From contig BSYO01000019.1 of the NCBI GenBank assembly GCA_033239525.1, positions 11,142,592-11,206,591 of the forward strand: a stretch of 64,000 bases of DNA, in the 5' to 3' direction. The notes beneath the pieces are model-generated. The model was given only the letters and a program-made list of their open reading frames with translations, made no database searches and was not told the DNA's origin. Source of the DNA: Nepenthes gracilis. Lineage: Eukaryota > Streptophyta > Magnoliopsida > Caryophyllales > Nepenthaceae. Each line of letters starts with the position of its first letter. The first letter of the stretch is position 1. Positions 54,557 through 64,000 of the stretch are shown here, piece after piece. The translations under genes were made by a program, and so were the position numbers.

Positions 54557-56170
54557 GTAGCAGATTCATTGTGCCATAAAATAGCATATCTAGTGGCTCA
54601 CTTAAAGATTAAATAGATGGAGATGTTAGATTGTGTGAAAGAATGTGATATCAAAAGGCATTTTCAATATACATAAATGATATTATCATACTTTAGGTAC
54701 AACAGGAGATAATAGGGAGAATTAAAGGAAGATAAATGGATGATCCACTCCTATTGAACATTGTTAGAAATCTAAGCAGAGAATCAGGGACATATTTTAG
54801 TGTTTGAGAGGAAGAAATCTTAAGGTTTTAGGAGTGGACATGTGTTCTTGATATTAAGAAATTAAAGGGAAAAATCTTGAATGAAACTCATCGATCAACA
54901 TATAGTATCCATCTAGGAATTAATAAGATATACTAAAATTTGATAAAGATCTCTTGTGGAGCAATATGAATAGCGAAACTACGGCTTACATAGGAAGATG
55001 CTTGATTTGTTAACAATTAAAGACTGAGCACAAAAAGACACTTTTATAGCCTATGCCAACCCCTAGCTGAAAATTGGAGCATATATTGGTGGTTTTTGTC
55101 GTGGAATTGTCGAGGATATCGAAGAATCATAATACTATTTGGATGATTGTAGATCATCTAACCAAATCAACCCATTTTATTGAAATTTGAATGACATTCT
55201 TTAGGTACCATTTAGTGAGATTGTATATTAATAAGGTTGTGAGGTTGCATGGGATTTTATCTTCTATTGTATCAAATCAAGATTCAAGGTTTGTTTCTAA
55301 ATTTTAGAAGAGTTTATAGCGAGAGTTTGGTACTAATTTGAAATTTAACCCAATTTATTATCTCCAAAAGGATGGACAATCAAAAAGGATGATCCAAATT
55401 CTTGAAGATATATTGAGGGTTTCAGTATTAGAAATGAAATAAAATTAATAAAATTATTTATCATTAGTTGAGTTAGCTTACAGCAGTAGTTACCAAATAA
55501 GTATCAATATGGCTCCTTTTAAAGTGTTGTATGGAAGAAAATATTATTCTCCAATCCATTGGAAGAAAATTGAAGATAGGAAACTATTGAGACTAGAAAT
55601 TATTTAGAAGACATATGATAAGATTTATTTGGTTTATGATTAGTTAAAGGTGGCTTAGAGTTGGCAAAAGAATTATGCAGACCACAGAAGGATGGAGTTG
55701 AGCTTTGATGCCAGTAATAGTGTATTTTTAAAGGTGTTTCTATCGAAAGGAGTCTCTTAATTTAAGTTTAAAGAAAAACTAAAGTCGAGATTTCTTAGAC
55801 CTTTTGAAATTTCAGAAAGAATTGAAGAGGTAATGTATCGACTAGCTCTACCCCAAGTATAGAGGATGTCCATAATTTTTTTTATATGTCGATACTTCAA
55901 AAAATATCCACGACCCCGCACATACCATCGAACATGAACTGTTGAAGATTAATGGAGATCGGTTGTATATTGAGGACTAATTTATATTTTGGGGAAAAGA
56001 GATTAAATATTTCACACAATGGTGATCCCGTTAATAAAGGTTTTATGGAGGAATCACTATTTTGAGGAAGTCACTTGTGAGAAGGAAAATTAAATCAAAA
56101 AATATATAGACATTTATTTCCACATTGAAGTAAGTGAAATTTTGATGATGAAATTTTATGAATGGAGAAT
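54557..56170 (+). pseudogene. Decayed chromovirus RNase H end, integrase and chromodomain
   Basis: Starts VADSLCHKIAYLVAHLKIK (RNase H end). The integrase finger is weak near 54890-54990. The core follows: MIVDHLTKSTHFIEI (about 55145), VRLHGILSSIVSNQDSRFVSKF (catalytic Asp replaced by Asn), then LQKDGQSKRMIQILEDILRVS, VLYGRKYYSPIHW, and near 56030 VLWRNHYFEEVTCEKE, a chromodomain-like end. Many stops. It ends with GATGATGAAATTTTATGAATGGAGAA before the LTR. Confidence 0.85.
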
Positions 56171-57802
56171 TATCAAGCATGGATCCCAAAATTATCTTTT
56201 ATTGCTGATTAATTTAATTAAGCTGGTAAATTATTAATATCAATTGAGATTTTAAGTCAAAAAATAATTTCAAACTAAAATAAGCTAAGGCATGTTGTGC
56301 TTATACATGTTTCAGATAGTAAGGACATACCTAATGAATACCTTTGAGGCACTCTAGTATACTTTGGATAGAATGTTGGCTCCTAATATGGGTATAATAG
56401 GCATTTGTGCACGATATGGTTAATATCTTAGTGGTTGATCCATACTTGACTGGCGCTTATATGCTAGTGTTGTATAAAATGATCTTTTGATTGATTTTCA
56501 GTTGTTTTCTATGAAAGTTTGAGAGAAGAGAGAGAAATAGAAGAGAAACAGAGAGAGAAAGAAAGAAAATGAAAGAGAAGAAAAATCTAAGAAGAATCAA
56601 GGATCTTTTGTTAAAAGCAATCAAATGCATTTATGCCCTCTTTCTCTTATTGTTGTTCATTTCTAATCTCAATGAGTATTTCTTATTTTAAATACTCATA
56701 TATATCTATTTTTGTAACTAAAGTATTTACACTTTATATACATGTGATTCTACTCCTATTTCATGTAATTTTTATAAAATACATATTTTAAATTTATACA
56801 TATTATATTTAAGTGATATGTTTTTATAATATTATATTTGTATGTCTTAAATATTTAGGTGTGTATTTTTTTATATCTTAGATTATCATAAAATTATTCA
56901 TGCATGATCTATGTTTGAATAAAATTGATGAAATTATACTAAATATACTTATTTCCAGCAATTTGTGAAATTGTAATATCTACATGTTTTTAACATGCAT
57001 CCTAAATTTTTTTAAGTTAAGATTTGAAGAAAATATGAAACAAAAACTTTATAGAAATTTAATGATAATTATATTTTGTATGATATGAGAAAATATAAGA
57101 ATATATTTATATTTATGTAGAGTTTTTAGTTTAATTAAGTATAAATCATTATAGAGAATTGATAAAATATATCGAATATACCTTGATATTTTACTAAAAA
57201 ATTAAAGGTCAAACCTATCATTCGTGGATCAAAAGCAGCATTTAGCCTCACTTATAGAGTTATATGTAAACAACCTACCAACAGGTCTTGAATAGTTGTG
57301 TATAGACTTTGATTATATAGAAACAATTATAACTCAAGTTTTGATATTCGTCATTCGTTGATAAAGTGATCTCCAATTGTTGGTCCTTTTCATGCGTAAG
57401 TATAGTTTAATTATATTTATATATTTGCACAATTTGGCTTATTTGACACTAAAAATATAAATTTAAGTATGCTTATGTACTTGTTACAATTTAGTATAAT
57501 TGAACACCAATTTTGAATTATATATGATATATTATTAAAATGATATTTTTAGCTTATCGAATCTTCGATTATGATACAATCCCAGCATGGTTCTTTGATG
57601 ATTATCTATATATGAAATTTACATATATCTTATTGAGTAATTTGTTAACTCTTATCTTATTTGATTAGCCTTTTAGATTAGAGGATTCGAACTAACTTGT
57701 GAGTGATTAGAATTAAAGGAAAGCTGCTCGAGGATGTACTTTTAAAGTGTTGGAATCATGTGATATATTAATCGAAAAGCAAACTACAGTTGAATTTGTT
57801 AG
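56171..57802 (+). repeat. Probable 3' LTR of the decayed chromovirus
   Basis: Begins TATCAAGCATGGATCCC just after the 3' signature and purine run. The right end is uncertain, perhaps AAACTACA at 57788, before the Tat LTR at 57803. No second copy in the window. AT-rich, no gene. Confidence 0.5.
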
Positions 57803-58799
57803 TGATTGGGATGCCAGTAGCAAGCTACCCACAAAGGAGGAAATGGCCCAAATCCAGCAACGGCCCATTTCTACCTGGGATGATCAACGCTGTCGTTGAC
57901 CGGCGAAGTAGCAAGTGGGTCAGCAGTGGGCCAAGACCAACAATGGCCCATCTGAGCCCAGAACGGTTAACACTACCGTTGACTGGAGAAGCGGTACGTA
58001 GACCGGCAGAGGCTTAGGACGAACGCAGCCCATATCTAAATTGGCCGATGCATCCCTTTCCATGCCACAATGGTCATTTGCCCTAATTTTCTGCATCTCC
58101 AAAGGAGTCAATCTCCCCTGTAACGCTAACCTCCCAGAATCACAGCACATCTCTAGAGGAAAGCGCGAGTATCTACATTCAATCTGTAAGAAAACCCTAA
58201 CAGTTACCATGCACAGAAGGAAAGAGATCCACCTCCTTGACCGTTACAACTAGGAATGGCGCACACGCCTATACAGGAAAGGCAACAATCTCCCCACAGA
58301 AGGCGGGCATCAAGCCTCGCTGCATAAGGAAGGCAGCCCAGGGCCATGGCTATAAAAGGCCATGAAAACTCACTCCAAAGGCACGCTTTCTCTTGCCCAC
58401 TAAATGCTCTCAAGCAAACTCAAGCTCTCAGAAACTTTCTAAACTCTTGAGCATCCCAATGCTCTCTCTCTCTCTGTTACTAGTTTCCTGCAAGCTCAGT
58501 ACTTAGAGAAATTAATCTCCACAATCTAAAGTCACTCTCTCTACGAGTGCACTCCCCACCTACATCCATAAACACACTCCCAGCATTTATTTCTCCATTC
58601 TTTGCATCCACATTCTATTCTTGGAAGGTTGTTTACTAACTTGAGCGTCAAAATATTTTCGGTGGGACAAAATCACGCCATCACCTGATCTCTTGTTTGA
58701 AATTGTGGTGTGTAGAATCCGAAGCTCAGAGAATGGAGATCGAAATTTGACGGACAGCTCGACCTGAATCTGTTCAAAGTTTGGATCCAGGATGCATCA
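57803..58799 (+). repeat. Tat 5' LTR (997 bp)
   Basis: TGATTGGGATGCC to GGATGCATCA. Matches the solo LTR at 46992-47994 in length, ends and TATA region. TATA box GGCTATAAAAGG at 58349-58360. A (CT)n run lies near 58460. Confidence 0.88.
58351..58357 (+). promoter_or_regulatory. TATA box of the Tat 5' LTR
   Basis: CCATGGCTATAAAAGGCC, 548 bases from the LTR start; the equivalent CTATAAAAGA occurs in the solo LTR at 47421-47430. Confidence 0.7.
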
Positions 58800-58800
58800 T

Positions 58801-58815
58801 TGGCGCCATCTATGG
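58801..58815 (+). other. Tat primer-binding site
   Basis: TGGCGCCATCTATGG begins two bases after the LTR end. The first seven bases equal the tRNA-Asp-type site of the complete Tat; the rest has changed, partly by C-to-T. Confidence 0.8.
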
Positions 58816-58871
58816 AAACACTAACTAAAAGTCAACCACTTACACCCTTAGAACCAGTGTCATTAAGCAAG

Positions 58872-60430
58872 ATGGTGAACACAACCGTTCAAAGCTAGCA
58901 CTCCCGCTAGAGATGCTGCCTCCCCCGACAACGACCACTCAGTTGGTAATCTTGTTGGAGGGGCAACCTGCACTATTTTTCCTTAGCCTAGCAGAGCAAA
59001 TGAACATGTCCAGAATACGCCAAATGCTCTGCACCCGCTAAGGCAAGAAGAAGTAGGAGGCTCTGCCCTCCTTGCTTCCCATTTTGACCTCCAAGTGAGG
59101 AGGCCAGACGAAGAAGAAGCCAGCCAAGAAGGCATCAAGGTCGGGCAACTCTCGTGCTTCGGCAGCCTCCAACGCCCAGAGCCTTTCAAGGCTTGAGGAG
59201 CGCTTGGGCCGTAGGACTCCAGATGATAGCCCCGAGAGAAGAAACTCATACTCTCGAGACAAGGAAAAGACACAGGCACAGGAGGAAGCCTCCCGGATCG
59301 ACAGATCCGTAAGCGATAGCAGCTAGCTGATAACGCGTCGCATCGTAGAAAGAACGGATTTGAGAACTTACCTCAACTCTAAGAGATCAGGAAACTCCTC
59401 CCGAGTGGAGGAAAACATTGAGAAGAGCTGGAACTGCGTGTTTAGGGACGACAAACATGCCACCGATCTGGAGAGATTTCCCTTCACCACGGACATTAAG
59501 AATCGTCCAATGTCGACCAAGTTCAACATGCCGGCCCTAGATTCCTATGATAGTAGCACTAATCCCATGGATCACCTGGATCACTTCTGCACCAATCTAA
59601 GTCTTCAGGGCTTGGAGGAGGCGGCAATGTGCCGACGTTTCCTCCACACCTTAAAGGGAGATGCCCGAATCTTGTTCCATCGGCTTTCTCCCAACTCGAT
59701 TCGGAGTTTCAGAGATCTCACCGACCTCTTTTTAGCACAATATGCTTCCTACCACTAGAAAGAGAAATAACAGTGGCACCTCTCCCACATGAAGCAAAGA
59801 CAGGGCGAGAACCCAAGGAAGTTCCTTGAGCTGTACGTGGCGAAAGCTAGAAGAATCCCCAAACTCACAGAAGAGATGAATCTTGGCAGTTTCATCTCTA
59901 CATTAAGACTGGACAACTTCTTCAAGTACTTGGTACACAAGAACCCGCAGACCTTTCGGGAAGCAAAGGCCTTCACTAGAGCATACGTAGCCACCAAAGA
60001 GGCCAACGAGGCAAATCGTCCTGAGAGGACCGACCAGCCTCGCTCTTTCTCGGCCGAAGGAAAGAGGAAGAATGGTGGTGGTGACAATCCTCACCAGAAG
60101 GAACACAGGACCAGAGCACTGGACCATAAGGAGTACAGGCTTGTCAACCTAACTCCACTGAATGACACATAGGCCAACATCCTCATACAGATCCATGGGA
60201 AAAAGTTCGGCAAGTGGCCAAATCCACTGAAGAACAAAAGGGAGGAAATCCAGCAAGATACTGTAATTTTCATCGATCTTCGAGACACACCATGGAGGAA
60301 TGCAAGATGCTCCAGTGGGAGATTGAGGAGCTTGTCCAAAGGGGCCATCTCACCAGGTTCATTAGGAATCTTGGGCAGAATTCTAGCACCACAGGCAGAG
60401 AAGGTTCAGATCCATCTCAGCCATGAAACT
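58872..60430 (+). pseudogene. Tat gag, broken
   Basis: A start like the Tat leader peptide (MVNTTVQS) is followed at once by a stop. The later pieces are good: RTYLNSKRSGNSSR at 59360; gag core 59520-59758 (FNMPALDSYDSSTNPMDHLDHF, LKGDARILFHRLSPNSIRSF), ending in a TAG; 59789-60172 (RKFLELYVAKARRIPKLTEEMN, FTRAYVATKEANEAN); and the zinc motif ARYCNFHRSSRHTMEEC at about 60250. At least three stops or shifts. Gag would bind element RNA and form particles; this copy cannot. Confidence 0.88.
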
Positions 60431-60594
60431 GGATTGTGGCTGGAGTGGTCAACATGATAATAACCCGATCGCCCAAGACCCACCAAGCAAATCACAAGGA
60501 AAGACAAGCTGAGCGCAAGAAGCAAAGAGTGGAGAAAAATGTTATTAGCTTTAGTGATAGACATGGCTCATGTAATCTCGCCACATAATGATCC

Positions 60595-61090
60595 CCTGAT
60601 TGTATTTATACTTGTTTCAAACGGTACCATTGACTATCAGCTAAAATAAGTTTTTATCGATAATGAAAATTCTAAAGATTTGCTTTATCTCGATGCATTC
60701 TTTGAACTTGATCTCAAAAAGAATCAACTAAAACCTAACGAATGGCTACTGTATAGCTTAGAAACCAAACATGTGGCCGTCCAAGGGACAATATAGTTGG
60801 AGGTCACCCTGGGTACATATCCCAGAACGGCAAGTCGCACACTTACCTACTTGATTGTTGACTTGCCCTCCGTAAACAACGCTATCCTAGGCTGGCCGTG
60901 CTTAACAGGGCTCGGAGCCGTCATCTCAATACCACACTTAAAAATAAAATTTCCAATAGCATGTAGTATTGGTGGAGTGTTGAGCTACCAAATGACTGGA
61001 CGAACCTGCTACATGTGGCAGGTCGCCCCAAGGGGCGGCGGAAGGCCTGCAGGAAAGTTGAACCATCGAGGCAAAGTGATCTTGCAGTAG
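60595..61090 (+). pseudogene. Tat protease, broken
   Basis: The active-site region reads FIDNENSKDLLYLDAFF against FIDNGSSSNLLYFDAFI in the complete Tat, so the D-N-G core is lost. From 60797 an open stretch gives EVTLGTYPRTASRTLTYLIV, DLPSVNNAILGWPCL, IPHLKIKFP and MTGRTCYMWQV. Confidence 0.85.
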
Positions 61091-61189
61091 GCGCAGTCCA
61101 GTGAATCCATCTAACTCGTACCATTGAATCTGGAGGACTCAGATAGATGTGTATAGATAGGGGGCTCACTTGCCGGACCCCTGCGTGAT

Positions 61190-61494
61190 GAGTTGATAGC
61201 GTTCTTGAGATAGAACGCGAATATCTTTACATGGACGTCTGCTAACTTGCCTGGGATTTCAATCAGAGTAATGGTCCATAAGTTGGGACTCGATCCCACT
61301 GTAAACCCAATCAGATAGAAACGGATGAATTACTCTATTAAGAAGCTTGTAGCCATCTAGGAGGAAGTAAAGAACATAAAAGTCCAGTGCCTGGATTGGC
61401 TCTCTAGTGTCATCCTCGTCAAGAAAAGCAACGAAAAAATAGTGGATGTGCGTTGACTTCATTAACGTCAACAAGTATGCCCAAGGGACAGCTC
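61190..61494 (+). pseudogene. Tat reverse transcriptase, left part
   Basis: Pieces ANIFTWTSANLPGISI, KRMNYSIKKL and the core phrase MCVDFINVNKY, followed by CPRDS. The N-V-N-K residues that the complete Tat lacks are present here. The frame is cut by the solo LTR at 61495. Confidence 0.85.
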
Positions 61495-63774
61495 TGTGAC
61501 AAAAATGATTTTTTTTTTCCTCAGAAACTTCCATCAAAATAGAAACAGAATTAGTAAACTAAAAGATAAGACAAAACTTCTACAGAAATTTCGGCAAAGT
61601 CTCCTTTGTAACTAGATAAAACTCAAAAATACAACCTATATGATCAACTATTACAAGTACACAACTATAATTATACCACAATTCTTCATACAACATGCAT
61701 ACACAGGATCACATATGCCATCCATGGCATAAATCTATAATACTATTAACTATACTAACAGTTCAATAACGAGATGCCGTCTATGACCTGTACAGTATAT
61801 TCAAAAGTTTAGAGAGGAAGCTAAACTATTAACCTGCAGAAACATAGTTTTCCTTTTTGTCATCACATACATCATATGCATTCTATACAAAACCCAAATG
61901 TGTATGAATATCCATAGATACAAGATTCATATACAAAATTACATTTCCAGTCAAGTCTTTACATAAACTAGTTCTCCTAAAATAGCTCCAAAATACTTCA
62001 GCTTCTCAAAAGTCTTCAGGATTTTCTTTCGGTCACTCTTTCTCGTCGGGCACTAACTCTACTGTCTCATATAGAAGGAAAAATAATAATAAAACAGTGA
62101 GTCGGAGCCCAGCAAAGTACATGCAGTTATGCAGTAAAACAGTTATGCAGAACAGTCATGAATCTATGCAGAAATAGAACGGTTAAACAGAATATAATCT
62201 AGAAAATAGAGAAAGCACAATCTGACAATATTAAACTTAGAAATCAGAAATCAGTAATCAGTATAATTCAGAAAGCAAGGTCAGAGACTTCTTTTTTATT
62301 CAGAACAGAACAGTGATCGGTACAAAACAAAAATTGGTATGGTAACGGTGGTACAGAACAAAACGGTAACAAGACAGAACGGTAACAAAACAGAGCGGTA
62401 ATGGACCCAACTAGCTGAGAGGGCGAATTATCGAAGATAGATTGTGTTCACTCCACACAATCAAAGGCCAGAAACAGTAACAGAAGATCCCATCTCATGG
62501 GAACAGTACGATGTGCCACCCGAAGGTAGGCTAGAAATAGAACTTTTCTCCTGACCGTAATGCCCCAAGGAAGGGCGGACCACATATAACTCCATGGACA
62601 AAGTTATCCTCGATCATCACCGTAAAGTCCTAAGGCATGTCGGAGAACCTAACTTGATTGTAATCAGTCCTGGGTCCTAAATAACAGTATCAGAAATAAC
62701 CTTTTTACTGAAAACCTTCTTTCATAATCAGAGTTTTATAATTTTCTTTCAGTTAACTTCAGAACGTTCAGAACATATAGTAATAGTTTAAAAACCCTTC
62801 AGTTTTTCTTTAGAAGTGTATGAAAATTTATAGGTATAAGTCTGTGTAAAATTTTTAAAAATAAATTATATTGGGAGCTTCATTTCAATGCCAATTAACT
62901 TTTATATAATAGAAGCTACGGTTAAAAATAATTAAAATTCCTTTATTTTCGTACCTAGGGCTTCGTCAAAACTTCTGGATTCAAAACGAACACTAAACAT
63001 GTGTTTATTTATGAAATTAATGCCATAAATCCATACACATATACTAAATCATGTAATTTAACCAAAAATCCCCAATATTTTTGAGTTAGGGTTTCATCAC
63101 AAGCTTCCGGGACAAAATCGAACACTAATCATGTGCTCATTCATGAAATGAAGCCAAATCTTGCAATAAACATGAGTAAACACAAAATCTAACCGAACAA
63201 TCAAGGGAAACATGCTTCGTTTACTTTAAACATGCAACAACAATATTTTAGAGTATTTTCATTAACTTTAAAGTAAGAAAAATCAGTAAAAATGAAAAAC
63301 AACGTCCGAAGTACACTTGTCTTGGCCCGATCTATCGTTATTTTTACCAGGAGTGGATTGGAACGAGTGATTTCCCCTTTCTCCTCTTCTCTTCTTCCTC
63401 TTCTTCGTGCGTGCTCTACTCTCTCTCTCTCACATTCCCTTTTTTCCCTTCATTTTATAACAAAAACGAAGTCAGCACGCGGGCAAAAGTCAGGGCTGCC
63501 CTCAAGGGCGTGTCGAGCTCACTCCAAGCGTGGAGTTTCTGTCAGGGGCTCGCTAGAGCGCACCTGGTGCCCGGCCAGCGGGTAGCCACTGGATTTTTGC
63601 TCTCGCTGCAACGCCTCGAGCGCACGGCAGGCGCCACTTGGCTGCTTGCTGAACTCGAGTATTTTTCTAACTTTTTACTTTCAACCATTATTTTTCAATA
63701 CATGTTTGGCCTCTTAATGATTACTATCATTTTAATTACTCCCAATTATCACGTTTTTTAGTCCGGGACCTCAC
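61495..63774 (-). mobile_element. Solo LTR of the chromovirus family, in Tat RT
   Basis: About 2.28 kb; on the minus strand GTGAGGTCCCGG (63774) to ATTTTTGTCACA (61495). It interrupts RT between CPRDS and FPVPRIDLLVD. The target duplication is imperfect (AGCTC left, TGCTT right, from an original AGCTT). It is the same family as 2721-4871. A GC-rich part at 63480-63650 gives short frames that are not conserved. Confidence 0.85.
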
Positions 63775-64000
63775 TGCTTCCCTGTGCCTAGGATTGACTT
63801 ACTAGTAGACTCGACCTCTAGTCACGAGCTGTTGAGCCTCATGGACGCATACTCGTGGTACATCCAGATCAAGGATGAGCCAGAGGATGAGGAGCACACC
63901 TCGTTTATGGCTAATCAAGGCACGTACTGTTACAAGGTCATGCCTTTCGGTCTAAAGAATGAGGGCGTGACTTACCAAAGGCTCGTGAACAAGATATTTG
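63775..64000 (+). pseudogene. Tat reverse transcriptase, right part (runs off the window)
   Basis: Reads FPVPRIDLLVDSTSSHELL, then SLMDAYSWYIQIKDEPEDEE, HTSFMANQGTYCYKVMPFGL and KNEGVTYQRLVNKIF. It continues the RT cut at 61494. The catalytic YVDD box lies beyond the window. Confidence 0.92.

Larger units (their letters stand above)
57803..64000 (+). mobile_element. Tat-type element, broken, 5' part
   Basis: 5' LTR (57803-58799), primer site, gag, protease and RT, running off the right edge. The RT is interrupted by a solo LTR (61495-63774). Reading frames have several stops. Domain sequences resemble the complete Tat at 10512-19970 at the protein level, but the LTRs differ, so it is a separate family. 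Confidence 0.9.

Noticed and set aside
57790..58413. Open frames on both strands in the Tat 5' LTR
   Set aside because: They lie wholly in the LTR, across the TATA box, and are not shared with the related solo LTR at 46992-47994.

Overview
The window is nuclear DNA of a flowering plant, probably a eudicot. It is AT-rich, has GT-AG introns, and is dominated by plant LTR retrotransposons (Ty3/gypsy chromoviruses, Ty3/gypsy Tat-type elements with an archaeal-type second RNase H, and one Ty1/copia derivative). I see no bacterial-style operons, rRNA, tRNA genes or CRISPR. The only host genes I recognise are two tandem copies of a small DEDDy 3'-5' exonuclease of the plant Werner-exonuclease-like family. 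The first (5982-6435) is an open reading frame without its 5' end. The second is split into exon 1 (7747-8180) and exon 2 (25828-26009) and carries an in-frame stop and a frameshift.

Layout. 1-5845: relics of minus-strand chromovirus DNA in an odd order (integrase, LTR, then gag zinc knuckle, protease, RT, RNase H), with the tail of an opposite-facing LTR at 1-465. 5846-8180: exonuclease copy 1, an AT-rich spacer and exon 1 of copy 2. 8181-25827: the expanded intron of copy 2. It holds a solo LTR (8231-20125, duplication AGTAT) that was itself hit by a complete 9.46-kb Tat element (10512-19970, duplication ATTAT), and further on a deleted copia element (21292-24954, duplication TGGAT). Without these insertions the intron would be about 2 kb.

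26010-33539: spacer, then a decayed plus-strand chromovirus with a truncated 5' LTR. 33540-49065: an old Tat element (LTR fragment, primer-binding site, leader, gag), split by a minus-strand chromovirus (34486-48219). That chromovirus carries two later solo LTRs (39362-43425 and 46992-47994). 49066-57802: another decayed chromovirus, split inside RNase H by a short element with no recognisable coding domain (49151-54556). 57803-64000: the 5' part of another, broken Tat element whose RT is interrupted by a solo LTR (61495-63774) of the same family as the LTR at 2721-4871. It runs off the right edge.

The most interesting unit is the Tat element at 10512-19970. It has one uninterrupted 1816-codon gag-pol frame on the minus strand and, tail to tail with it, an antisense gene on the plus strand. 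The antisense gene has its own TATA box, a telo-box-like 5' leader, an intron and a coiled coil. A 48-bp tandem repeat lies between that gene and the 3' LTR. The polyprotein looks healthy except for about five residues missing from a conserved RT motif. Target-site duplications at nearly every nested junction let the order of insertions be read from the sequence.
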